A stretch of 34,675 bases of DNA, taken from Bacillota bacterium. GTDB lineage: Bacteria; Bacillota; Clostridia; Acetivibrionales; Acetivibrionaceae. The position numbers were made by a program, and so were the translations under genes. The notes under the pieces were generated by a model that was not told where the DNA came from, searched no databases, and saw only the letters and a program-made list of their open reading frames with translations. This document shows, piece by piece, positions 17,038 through 25,746 of this stretch. Within the stretch, counting starts at the first letter, position 1, and each line of letters starts with the position of its first letter. The stretch spans positions 1-34,675 of the forward strand of contig JAEWSG010000213.1 of the NCBI GenBank assembly GCA_023398495.1, given 5' to 3'.

Positions 17038-19101
17038 CTAGAATTTTACTTTATTAATCAGCTCTAAGATTGCAACATCCTTTCCGGAAAGTCTGATTTC
17101 ACCGCTTATTTCCCGTCCTTTTATATGTTCAAAATAACAACCACCACTTATCGTGATTTGTACTTCATAATCATTATGGTTAAGTAAAAATATAAATTCC
17201 TTACCGTTTTTTACACGTCTTGTAACTTCTACGGCATCGGGCACATTTATTGGAGCACAAATCCCCTTATCATCACAAAGAAACCTTAGAAAATCCTTTA
17301 CAAAACTGTCCTCCGTGGATGATGCAATATAATAAGCTTTACCTTTTCCAAATATGTTCTCTGTAAGAGAAGGCAGTCCGGCATAAAAATCCTTTCCATA
17401 AACAGCCATTGCTTTTGCACCTTCTAAATGCAACAAATCACAAAGCAACCCACAGCTATATTCCTTTTTAAAATTACCAGTATTCCGATTCATTACCATA
17501 GAGTTTTTCATTTCAGGTAAAAGAGCATCAAATTCCTCTACCCAGATTCCCAAAAGCTTTCTTAGCTCCCCTGGATAGCCTCCTGGTGTAACCAGATCAT
17601 TTTCATTTACTATCCCGCTAAAATACGTTGTTACAAATGTCCCACCGTTTTGAACAAATTCTTCTATATTTGAAGCAACCTTAGGTTTAACCATATACAT
17701 TACCGGTGCAATTACAATTTCATATCCGGACAGATCTTCATCCGGCCGAATAATATCAATGGCAATATTCATTTCATGTAAGGCAGTATAATACCTGACA
17801 ATCTCATTTACATAATTCAGATGTACACTTGGACCACTGGAAAACTCAACCGCCCACCAGTTTTCCCAGTCAAAAATAACAGCTGCTTTAGCTTCAATCC
17901 TTGAATCCAATAATATGTCTTTAAGGTTTGTAAGTTCTTTCCCCAAGGCTTCACATTCCTTAAATACCCTGGTATTTTCATGGCCTGCATGGTCTATGAC
18001 AGCACCATGAAACTTCTCACAAGCACCAATAGAACGCCTCATTTGAAAAAACATCACAGTATCTGCACCATGGGCTAAAGCCTGATAGCTCCATAGCCTC
18101 ATTACTCCGGGACGTTTTAACATATTTACCGGCTGCCAGTTCTGCTGACTTGGAGTCTGCTCCATCAGCATAAAGGGCTTCCCTGACTTAAGCCCTCTCA
18201 TAAGGTCATGCTTTAAAGCTATAGAGCTCTTTGACTCATTGAAATAGGGATAATTGTCCCATGAAATAATATCCATATGTTCAGACCACTTAAAATAATC
18301 CAAAGGTTTAAATAACCCCATTAAATTAGTTGTAACAGGAATATCTGTCGTAATCTGTCTTATGGCCTTGTACTCTCCAATATAGCACTCCATTATTGAT
18401 TGGGACATAAACCTGTTATAGTCAAGAGATATCCCCTGAAAGCATGTTATATCTCTATTGAATCCGCTCCATGTGTCCTTAGCCATTTCGCTCAAATATG
18501 ACGGTGTGAACACTTCGTCCCAGTCATAAATAGTATGTCCCCAGAAGCTCATATTCCAACATCTATTAAGTTCCTCAACTGTTCCGTATCTATCCTTAAG
18601 CCAATTCCTGAACTGCTCTTCACAATGATCACAGTAACAGTAGTTGCCATGCTCATTACCTATATGCCAGATAATAAGTGCAGGGTGGTCTTTATATCTT
18701 TGGGCTAGCTTTTGTGCAAGTTTTACAGAGTATTTTCTATATACACTGCTGTTTGGACAAAAGTTTACTCTTCCCCCATGCTTACGTTTTCTACCTTCAA
18801 GGTCAACCGGCAGAATTTCAGGATATTTTTTTGACATCCATGCAGGCTGAGCGGCAGTAGATGTAGCAAGGCATACATATACTCCGTTTTCATACAGCAT
18901 ATCTAAAATTCTATCCAACCACTCAAAATTATACTCTTCCTCTGAGGTTTGAAGTTTTGCCCAACTGAAAACGGGAAGCGTGACAACATTTATATGGGCT
19001 TTTTTAAATAACCTCATATCCTCTTTTAAGGTTTCCTCATCCCACTGATCGGGGTTATAATCTCCACCATAAAGTATAAAGGGTAATTTCTGACTGATCA
19101 T
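17038..19101 (-). CDS. GH42 beta-galactosidase
   Basis: A 687-residue enzyme of glycoside hydrolase family 42. It opens with YGGDYNPDQW, the family hallmark. The acid/base is Glu150 in WHIGNEHG and the nucleophile Glu314 in FMLMEQTPS. Cys115, Cys155, Cys157 and Cys160 match the zinc site of the Thermus enzyme. A trimerisation domain (about 390-600) and a small C-terminal beta domain follow the barrel. No signal peptide is seen, so it is cytoplasmic. It would release beta-linked galactose; in this locus the likely source is galactosylated xyloglucan oligosaccharides. Its ATG overlaps the GH3 stop by four bases (ATGA) and has GGAG nine bases upstream, so the two are translationally coupled. Alpha-arabinopyranosidase side activity is possible in this family. 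Confidence 0.92.
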   Translation of the reverse strand: MISQKLPFILYGGDYNPDQWDEETLKEDMRLFKKAHINVVTLPVFSWAKLQTSEEEYNFEWLDRILDMLYENGVYVCLATSTAAQPAWMSKKYPEILPVDLEGRKRKHGGRVNFCPNSSVYRKYSVKLAQKLAQRYKDHPALIIWHIGNEHGNYCYCDHCEEQFRNWLKDRYGTVEELNRCWNMSFWGHTIYDWDEVFTPSYLSEMAKDTWSGFNRDITCFQGISLDYNRFMSQSIMECYIGEYKAIRQITTDIPVTTNLMGLFKPLDYFKWSEHMDIISWDNYPYFNESKSSIALKHDLMRGLKSGKPFMLMEQTPSQQNWQPVNMLKRPGVMRLWSYQALAHGADTVMFFQMRRSIGACEKFHGAVIDHAGHENTRVFKECEALGKELTNLKDILLDSRIEAKAAVIFDWENWWAVEFSSGPSVHLNYVNEIVRYYTALHEMNIAIDIIRPDEDLSGYEIVIAPVMYMVKPKVASNIEEFVQNGGTFVTTYFSGIVNENDLVTPGGYPGELRKLLGIWVEEFDALLPEMKNSMVMNRNTGNFKKEYSCGLLCDLLHLEGAKAMAVYGKDFYAGLPSLTENIFGKGKAYYIASSTEDSFVKDFLRFLCDDKGICAPINVPDAVEVTRRVKNGKEFIFLLNHNDYEVQITISGGCYFEHIKGREISGEIRLSGKDVAILELINKVKF

Positions 19102-21971
19102 ATATTTTCGCTCCGATCGCTAATAAACCTGAACCAACTTATTTTTACAGTTCCGCTGTTTCTTATATAAACATCGCGTAGTCCTATTGCACCTCTCATA
19201 CTTGCCTTAACTGTATTCCAAACCTGCTTCCCTGCTGAAGGCAAATTGTTTGCACTCCCAGCCAATTGTCCATACGGACTGTCAAGCCTTACGTCAATAC
19301 AACAGTTTTCTGATGCTTCCGCTGTCCTTACTTCAAAGTATCCCGCACCATTTTTAAAGTCAACATCCCGAAAACATATGTAATCTGATTCTGAAGTAAA
19401 GGCTACACAATTTCCGCCCTCTGTGCATTCGTCAATAAGTGCTCTATAGCAATCATCATAATTTTCGGCTTTTGTTATGGCGGTACAAGCTCTAGGTGGA
19501 ATTGTTTCACCCATTATCTCAAGTTGGCTTGATAACAATATATTTTCTGATGACCTCCCTATATGGATATCATATATCCCTGCTTCTACACAGTATTTTT
19601 CTCTTGTCACATCATAAATAGCTAAATCACAGCCACAAAGTGTAAACTTTACATTTTTAGTCTCATCACGCTCAAGATGAATTCTTTCAAAACCTTTTAG
19701 TTCCTTTATAGGCCGCTTTACTCTTGATTCTCTTGCATGAACATAGAGTTGAACCACCTCATCACTGGCAAAAGCTCCTTTATTTTTCACATCAACACTT
19801 ACGGTTACGCATCCGTCCTCAGCTATTTTTGGCAAATCCAAAACCAAATTGCTATAGTCAAAGGTAGTGTAGGTAAGTCCATGTCCGAAGGGATAAAGGG
19901 TCTTACCGTTAAAATACATATAAGTCCTGTTGCTGTTTATTATGTCATAGTCCATTATATCAGGCAGCTGTGTGTCCGACTTAAACCATGTCATATTAAG
20001 CCTTCCTGCCGGAGAATAATCACCAAAGAGAATATCTGCAACTGCATTCCCTAATTCCTGTCCTCCGTTAGGTACGTAGATTATTGCCGGAATGTTTTCA
20101 TCAGCCCAATCTATCGATATCGGATAGCTTCCAACTAGCACAACTATTGTGTTGGGATTTGCTTTATAAACAGCTTTTACAAGTTCTTCCTGTATAGACG
20201 GAAGTGTAATACCATATCTGTCCTGTGTTTCTCGACCATTTATCATAGGGTTATTGCCAACAAAAACCACTGCTCTATCTGCAGATTTTGCAGCTTTTAC
20301 AGCTTCCTCAAGCCCATTTTTCACTATTTCTTTTGTAAACTTTTCATTAACCGTTACATAAGGCGTATTCTTTACCACCAACTCACCATCATCACTTATT
20401 CCCGCTAATTTGCCCTCCCATGTGGTAATTGCAAAACTTCCGTCATCCTGAGGAATAAAATTGAAGTTTCCTTTAACAAACCAGCCATACAATTCATCTG
20501 CACTTGCAGATACTTTTTCCTCGGCCTCTAAATACTTTCCGTTAGAAACAGCTTTTAAAGTAAAGCTTCCCCATCCCCAGTCGGTATACTCAAAAAGCTC
20601 ACCACTGTCTTTTTCGTGATTTGCTGTAATAGTACTGTTTTCATCACCTTGTACTACAAGACTTTTTCCTTTTGCAACAGACGTAATAGCAATCCTGTCA
20701 CAACCGTCTTCAATCACAACTAAATCATGTCCTAGCTTATTTTTTATACCTTCTAGTGGAGTAACATAATATGGATATGTACCGCTGTACCAATCCCGGA
20801 ACAGCGAATTACCAATTGGTCCAATAACAGCTAGTTTTGAGCTTTTATCCTTTACTAATGGCAGGGTCTTATTTTCATTTTTTAAAAGTACTATTGATTT
20901 TTTTGATGCTTCAAAGGACAAGCTGCTGTGTTTTTCGCAGCAAATTACATCCTCTGTAATCTTAGCATAGGGGTTCATTTCAGCCGAATCGAATTCTCCT
21001 AGCATCATTCTGACCTTAAAGGTATTCTTAAGTGATTGATCCAAGTCATTTTCACTTAAAAGCCCGGTTGAAAGTGCTTCCCTGATGGCAGCTTTCGTCC
21101 TTTCAGGATCATCGGTTATGCTGTCTACCCCGCTTTTTATTGCACCGGCAACAGCCTTAGCATATGAAGAGTAATAGTGATGATCATCTACTATACCTAA
21201 AACATCGGCTGCGTCACTGACTACAAAACCATTCATCCCCCATTGTTTTTTAACAACATCTATTACATCCGGATTTAAAACTGCAGGTCTGCCATTAATG
21301 GAATTATAGGAGGTCATCATGGATTTAGCTCCACCCTTTACAATGGGTGATTCAAAAGCCTTCCAGTAGTATTCCTTCATATTTCTCGGACTAATTACAG
21401 AGGAACTTCTGCCACGGTCAACTTCGTTGTTGTTTGCAAAAAAGTGTTTTAATGTTGCTACTGCCTTTAAATATACCGAGTGTTCACCCTGTATACCTTT
21501 AACCAGTGCAGTTGCAATTTCTCCTGTAAGACAAGGGTCTTCTCCATATGTTTCTTCTGTCCTTCCCCATCTTGGATCTCTAGCTAAATCAACAGTTGGG
21601 CACCACAAAGTCAGACCATTTAATTCTGGGTCCTTTTTATAAAACGCCCTCGCCTCATCACCAATTGCAGCACCTATTGCATTAATAAGCTTTTTGTCCC
21701 AGGTACATGCAAGTCCGACAGGCTGAGGATAAGCTGTTGCCTTACCAAGCCATGCAACGCCGTGAGCAGCTTCTGTACCATGTTTATATGCCTTTATACC
21801 TAAACGCTCAATTACCAGCTGTGTCTGGCACATTAGCTCTATTTTCTCTTCAAGGATAAGTCTTGATACTAAATCAGATGCTCTATCTTCGATTGGAACA
21901 GAAGGATTTCTAAAAGTATATCTTGAAGCTTCAATATTATCTACCAGGTTTTCATTCTTCAAATTATCCAC
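19098..21971 (-). CDS. GH3 beta-glucosidase with inserted beta-trefoil-like domain
   Basis: A 957-residue GH3 enzyme. The N-terminal barrel holds the nucleophile Asp253 in GFVVSDAADV, and the LKHFFANN and RDPRWGR motifs are intact. The second domain is interrupted at about residues 427-543 by a segment with fascin- or ricin-like repeats (SFTLKAVSNGKYLEAEE, FAITTWEGKLAGI). It then resumes at NPMINGRETQDR, which carries a likely acid/base Glu. A fibronectin-III-like domain and a C-terminal CBM6-like domain (about 840-957) follow. I favour GTG at 21971: AAAGGAG is eight bases before it, while the upstream frame to 22001 overlaps the hairpin. There is no signal peptide. It probably cleaves the glucan backbone of imported oligosaccharides; beta-xylosidase activity cannot be excluded. 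It is coupled to the GH42 gene downstream. Confidence 0.9.
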   Translation of the reverse strand: MDNLKNENLVDNIEASRYTFRNPSVPIEDRASDLVSRLILEEKIELMCQTQLVIERLGIKAYKHGTEAAHGVAWLGKATAYPQPVGLACTWDKKLINAIGAAIGDEARAFYKKDPELNGLTLWCPTVDLARDPRWGRTEETYGEDPCLTGEIATALVKGIQGEHSVYLKAVATLKHFFANNNEVDRGRSSSVISPRNMKEYYWKAFESPIVKGGAKSMMTSYNSINGRPAVLNPDVIDVVKKQWGMNGFVVSDAADVLGIVDDHHYYSSYAKAVAGAIKSGVDSITDDPERTKAAIREALSTGLLSENDLDQSLKNTFKVRMMLGEFDSAEMNPYAKITEDVICCEKHSSLSFEASKKSIVLLKNENKTLPLVKDKSSKLAVIGPIGNSLFRDWYSGTYPYYVTPLEGIKNKLGHDLVVIEDGCDRIAITSVAKGKSLVVQGDENSTITANHEKDSGELFEYTDWGWGSFTLKAVSNGKYLEAEEKVSASADELYGWFVKGNFNFIPQDDGSFAITTWEGKLAGISDDGELVVKNTPYVTVNEKFTKEIVKNGLEEAVKAAKSADRAVVFVGNNPMINGRETQDRYGITLPSIQEELVKAVYKANPNTIVVLVGSYPISIDWADENIPAIIYVPNGGQELGNAVADILFGDYSPAGRLNMTWFKSDTQLPDIMDYDIINSNRTYMYFNGKTLYPFGHGLTYTTFDYSNLVLDLPKIAEDGCVTVSVDVKNKGAFASDEVVQLYVHARESRVKRPIKELKGFERIHLERDETKNVKFTLCGCDLAIYDVTREKYCVEAGIYDIHIGRSSENILLSSQLEIMGETIPPRACTAITKAENYDDCYRALIDECTEGGNCVAFTSESDYICFRDVDFKNGAGYFEVRTAEASENCCIDVRLDSPYGQLAGSANNLPSAGKQVWNTVKASMRGAIGLRDVYIRNSGTVKISWFRFISDRSENI

Positions 21972-21991
21972 CCTTTTTACTCCTTTGAAAA

Positions 21992-22021
21992 GGCGTTTCA
22001 AAAGATTAATTTTGAAACGCC
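21992..22021 (-). terminator. Intercistronic hairpin between binding-protein and GH3 genes
   Basis: Perfect 12-base arms, GGCGTTTCAAAA and TTTTGAAACGCC, flank a six-base loop. On the minus strand only TTTT follows, so it should be a leaky terminator or an RNA-stabilising hairpin. It lies 39 bases after the binding-protein stop and just before the GH3 ribosome site. Such structures commonly give more binding protein than downstream products. Confidence 0.65.
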
Positions 22022-22060
22022 CGATTTAAATAGTTAATAGTTATTAATTAATAGTTTATA

Positions 22061-23743
22061 TTATTTCCACATTTCAACTCTATCCTTTATTGCTTTTTCA
22101 AACTGTTCAGTAACTTTATCAAGACCTGCATCATCTAAAGCCTTAAGGTACTCATCCCATTTTTTATCAAAATCTTCAGGCTTTGCAGTGATAGCAGCTG
22201 GTATCATAGTGTACCCTATCTTTACAAGCCTTTCATTTGCCGCGGTCCAGTCAGGATCTTCAATATTTACAACCCATGCTGCCCCATATGGCTTAACTGG
22301 GAATTCGCTTGCCTGAGGGTACAACTCCTTCCAGGACTTAACTCCATACTTGCTCAAAATCTCATTCTCCAGAGGCTTTTGAGATTCAGTCACTGACTCT
22401 ATAGTTTCAAACGGTTCAAAATACTGTCCAGTTGAATCCTTTACCGTATTGCCATATGCTGGGAAAGGATATAAGTATTTTAAGAGACCCGATTTTTGTG
22501 GGAATTTAGGGTCATTACTTTTCGCTTCTAAAGTTTCAGGTTTCATGACTCTTTTTCCGTTTTCGATAGTATAATGTTCACCCTCAATACCCCAATGTGT
22601 CAATATTTGGGCTTCTTCAGTACATAGCCAATCAAGGAATTTAATTGCCCTTACAGGATCCTTACATTTATCCGTTATAGCAATCCCCCATCCACCGGTA
22701 TAGCCAGTGCTCTGGAAATCAGCATATTTTATATCCTTATTTAAGGTTACAGGGAAATAACCGTATGTTCTCTCAACTTTTCCATCCTGCAAAAGAGCTG
22801 CAACCGGTTCACCGATATCCCATCTTGCATCTGTAAGACCAATAACTCTGCCCGATGCAATTTTTGCCTTGTACTGATCATATTTTTGTGTAAAGCTTTC
22901 GGGATCTAAAAGTCCAATATCATTCATATGGTTTAGCCATCTGAAATACTCTCTTTCTTCAGGCCTTGTAAGATGCCTTTGAACTTTTAATGTTTCATTA
23001 TCTATATACCATTCACCATCATCAGATCCACCAGCTGCAAAACATGCTGGGTTTGTTACGGTTATCATTGTTCTCCAGTCATCACCACATAATGATAAAC
23101 CTATTGTATCCTGACCATCTATCTTTGGATACTTTTCTTTATACTGCTTTATAACATTTTCAAAATCTTCAAGAGTTTTTACTTCAGGATAGCCAAGTTC
23201 TTTTATAGCACCAAGTTGGAGCTGAAATCCGGAGTTTGGCTGCATGTTTTCCTGAGCAAAAATTGAACCTCCTAAATAATAAATACCGGGATCCTCCTTA
23301 TTCCAACGCAACCTTTTTAATGAATCTCCGTAAAACTTCTTAATATTTGGACCATGTTCTTCAATCAAATCATCAAGCTTCAAAACGGCATCCAAGTTCT
23401 TTAAAAGATACAAATCATCCTTTGCATATATTAGTTCAGGGTACTGACCGCTTGCAGCAAACAACGAAATCTTCTGTGCTCCGGCATCTGAACTAATAGC
23501 ATTTTCAATTTCAAGAGTAACACCTGTCTTCTCAGTAATTTTCTTTGCAACAGGACTTTGAAAATTATCCGGGTTTGCATCCACTTCACAGTTGTACATT
23601 TTAAACGTGATAGGCTTCAAATCATCTGTCGTAGTTCCGGATGTCGTATTCGCGGATGTCGGTTCTTTTTCTTCACTTCGACTACACCCTACAGGAATTG
23701 ACATAATTAGAAATGCAAGTATCAAACATAAAAACCTTTTCAT
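22061..23743 (-). CDS. Sugar-binding lipoprotein of an ABC transporter, LplA type
   Basis: A 560-residue extracellular solute-binding protein. The N-terminus is a lipoprotein signal: MKRFLC, a hydrophobic core, then the lipobox IPVGC, with Cys20 as the lipid-anchored residue. A Ser/Thr-rich linker leads into the binding domain. Length above 500 residues and the segments GYTGGWGIAITDKCKDPVRA and IKFLDWLCTEEAQ are typical of LplA-like proteins that capture larger oligosaccharides and pair with LplB/LplC permeases, both found here. It is the first gene of the operon. The ATG has a GGGGGCG ribosome site upstream, and the promoter lies in the divergent region shared with araC. The ligand is inferred to be a xyloglucan oligosaccharide from the downstream enzymes. 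The transporter class is clear. Confidence 0.92.
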   Translation of the reverse strand: MKRFLCLILAFLIMSIPVGCSRSEEKEPTSANTTSGTTTDDLKPITFKMYNCEVDANPDNFQSPVAKKITEKTGVTLEIENAISSDAGAQKISLFAASGQYPELIYAKDDLYLLKNLDAVLKLDDLIEEHGPNIKKFYGDSLKRLRWNKEDPGIYYLGGSIFAQENMQPNSGFQLQLGAIKELGYPEVKTLEDFENVIKQYKEKYPKIDGQDTIGLSLCGDDWRTMITVTNPACFAAGGSDDGEWYIDNETLKVQRHLTRPEEREYFRWLNHMNDIGLLDPESFTQKYDQYKAKIASGRVIGLTDARWDIGEPVAALLQDGKVERTYGYFPVTLNKDIKYADFQSTGYTGGWGIAITDKCKDPVRAIKFLDWLCTEEAQILTHWGIEGEHYTIENGKRVMKPETLEAKSNDPKFPQKSGLLKYLYPFPAYGNTVKDSTGQYFEPFETIESVTESQKPLENEILSKYGVKSWKELYPQASEFPVKPYGAAWVVNIEDPDWTAANERLVKIGYTMIPAAITAKPEDFDKKWDEYLKALDDAGLDKVTEQFEKAIKDRVEMWK

Positions 23744-23815
23744 AAAAAAACGCCCCCTTTTTTGAATAAATAAAAAGAATTAAAAAGACTACAAATATTA
23801 TTACTTTTATAATAT

Positions 23816-23879
23816 AATTATAATATTATTTCATATTGTTTTCTTATATTATACAAACAAGTAATAACACTATTTTGAT
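23816..23879. promoter_or_regulatory. Regulatory block copy 2: divergent control region
   Basis: This is the second copy of the 64-base block also found at 16934-16997. On minus it contains TATAAT at 23817-23822 for the binding-protein operon, without a good -35 box. The 30-base core at 23850-23879 lies upstream of that -10 and ends 14 bases before the araC start. An AraC dimer bound there could activate the sugar operon and control its own gene. Confidence 0.7.
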
Positions 23880-23893
23880 GTAAAGGCTGATTT

Positions 23894-24784
23894 ATGAACA
23901 GAGAAATTCTTAAGGAAAAGAGAATACATGGAAATGCTATGTTTCCTCTTCAAGTATATGAACAAAAAGTCCTTGGAAGAGATACTGTACTTGACTGTCA
24001 CTGGCATGAAGAACTTGAGTTTTTGATTGTTACTGAAGGCAAAGCCGCTTTCCAGATAGAGACCTCCTCATATGATCTTCATGAAGGTCAGGCAATTTTT
24101 ATAAACAGCAGTAAAATACATGGCGGCGTTGCTATTGACTCATCCCCATGCAGTTATTGTGCTATTGTATTTAATCCGAACCTTCTGTGCAGTAATTCCT
24201 TTGATGGAGTACAAAGCAAATACTTTGAACCTTTACTTCAGGATCAATATTTGCTAAATAACGCCCTTATTGGAATCTCTGGATGGGAAACAGAGGTTAT
24301 CTCTTGTCTCAAAAAAATTATTGATATCTGTGAATCAAAACCTTATACCTATGAGTTATCTATAAAGGCTTTACTCTACCATATATTTTCAATTATGTTT
24401 TCATACGGTAAACCATGCCACAGTACGAATAAATATTCTTTAAAAACTTACAAAACAGAAAGGATAAAAGAAATAATAAAATACATACAATCAAACTACA
24501 AAAGAAAAATAACAATAAAAGAACTTGCTTCCTATGCTAATATGAGCGAAGGTCACTTTTGCAGAATTTTTAAGGAGATGATTCATAAGACTCCTGTTGA
24601 CTATATAAACTATTACAGAATTACAAGGGCCTCCCATGAACTTCTGAACAGCACAAAGAAGATCTATCAAATTGCGATGGAATCGGGCTTTGATAATTTC
24701 AGTTACTTCATAAATATTTTCCGGAATTATATGAATTGCACACCTTCTGAATACAGGCAAAACAACTTTCCGGTTGCAGAATAA
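23894..24784 (+). CDS. AraC-family transcriptional regulator with cupin sensor
   Basis: A 296-residue regulator. The N-terminal half is a cupin-type sugar-sensing domain, with the metal-site-like pattern CHWHEELEF near residue 35 and EGQAIFINSSKIHGG. The C-terminal 100 residues form the double helix-turn-helix: IKELASYANMSEGHFCRIFK, then IYQIAMESGFDNFSYFINIF. It is transcribed away from the sugar operon, and AAAGG lies seven bases before its ATG. Its position next to one copy of a duplicated 64-base block, the other copy lying before the GH31 gene, makes it the obvious activator of the whole locus. A xyloglucan-derived oligosaccharide is the likely inducer, but this is inference. A terminator follows at 24896. 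Confidence 0.93.
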   Translation: MNREILKEKRIHGNAMFPLQVYEQKVLGRDTVLDCHWHEELEFLIVTEGKAAFQIETSSYDLHEGQAIFINSSKIHGGVAIDSSPCSYCAIVFNPNLLCSNSFDGVQSKYFEPLLQDQYLLNNALIGISGWETEVISCLKKIIDICESKPYTYELSIKALLYHIFSIMFSYGKPCHSTNKYSLKTYKTERIKEIIKYIQSNYKRKITIKELASYANMSEGHFCRIFKEMIHKTPVDYINYYRITRASHELLNSTKKIYQIAMESGFDNFSYFINIFRNYMNCTPSEYRQNNFPVAE

Positions 24785-24895
24785 AACACTCAGCTAAAGA
24801 GTTTTCTATTTTCTACCTTATTTGCAATGTTAAGGACAGGAGTTTTATGACTACCTACTGATTCCACTTCTTTCGAACGAAGTTTAAAGAGTCAA

Positions 24896-24934
24896 AAGCA
24901 AAGGGGCTTGATGCCCCAAAGCTTTTATTTTTTT
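24896..24934. terminator. Rho-independent terminator between araC and the ABC operon
   Basis: AAGC-AAA-GGGGC, loop TTGAT, then GCCCC-AAA-GCTT is followed by a T-rich run (24923-24934) on plus, which ends the araC transcript. On minus the same stem is followed by a weaker T-rich stretch, so it may also end the ABC operon. The remaining bases between 24785 and 25045 show no supported gene. Confidence 0.75.
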
Positions 24935-25045
24935 GCGAAGCGATTTTGATTTTACCCGTAGCGAGTTTGCATTCTCTAAGCCTTGCAGCTTTGGTTCTTG
25001 GAATAATGTGGTGCACGAAAATCAAATGCAACCAAGTACCATTTC

Positions 25046-25732
25046 CTATCCTACCTTTTTTATATCCCTTATCTCACCATCAATCATGTTATAAATATAT
25101 GTCCCATATGAAGCGGCCTCTATTGAGTGAGATACCTGAATAATAGTTTTTCCGTACTTTTTATTAATTTCTTTAAATAATTGCATAATCTCTGTTCCTA
25201 TTTTAGAATCAAGATTGCCTATTGGTTCATCCAAGAAAATTATATCAGGATCAAATATTAAAGACCTGGCAATAGCAACTCTTTGTTGTTGTCCTCCCGA
25301 GAGTTCTCTCGGAGTCAGTTTCATTTTATCCTCCATTCCGATTAATCTGAGCAATTCTTTCAATTTGCTTTTATAGGACGATATTTTCTTATCACCCAAC
25401 ATTAACGGTAGTAAAATATTATCTTCTACATTCAAATTGGGTACAAGATTGTAAAATTGAAAGACAAACCCAATTTCATTCCCTCTCAAATAACATTTTT
25501 CATTTTCGCTTATTTTGGTCAAGTCTTTCTGATTAATTTTCACAGTTCCCGACGTAGGGTTATCCAGTCCACCTAAAAGATATAACAAAGTAGATTTTCC
25601 ACAGCCCGATGGACCCATAATAGTGACAAACTCACCTTGTTCAATTTCCAGATCAATATTCTTTAGGACGTGTGCTTCCTCTCTACCATTAATAAATACT
25701 TTATTAAGCTTTTTAGCTTCAACAACTTTCAT
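25046..25732 (-). CDS. ABC transporter ATPase, MacB/LolD type
   Basis: A complete 228-residue ATPase. Walker A is GPSGCGKST (about residues 39-47), the Q-loop is in FQFYNLVPN, the signature is LSGGQQQRVAIARSL, Walker B is DIIFLDEPIGNLD, and the H-loop is QVSHS. It belongs to the group that works with FtsX-like permeases in MacB, LolCDE and Bce-type systems. The permease gene lies 14 bases upstream on the same strand, so the two form one transporter. GGAG sits nine bases before the ATG. It is the last gene of a six-gene set headed by a two-component system, which suggests export of, or protection from, an envelope-active peptide. The substrate is unknown. Confidence 0.92.
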   Translation of the reverse strand: MKVVEAKKLNKVFINGREEAHVLKNIDLEIEQGEFVTIMGPSGCGKSTLLYLLGGLDNPTSGTVKINQKDLTKISENEKCYLRGNEIGFVFQFYNLVPNLNVEDNILLPLMLGDKKISSYKSKLKELLRLIGMEDKMKLTPRELSGGQQQRVAIARSLIFDPDIIFLDEPIGNLDSKIGTEIMQLFKEINKKYGKTIIQVSHSIEAASYGTYIYNMIDGEIRDIKKVG

Positions 25733-25746
25733 CTCAGCATTCTCCT

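Noticed and set aside
24785..24815. Possible weak hairpin terminator directly after araC
   Set aside because: The stem is broken by a bulge and a much better terminator lies at 24896-24934.
24946..25143. 65-codon plus-strand open frame after the araC terminator
   Set aside because: It overlaps the end of the ABC ATPase on the other strand and lacks a ribosome site; the hydrophobic start looks like chance.
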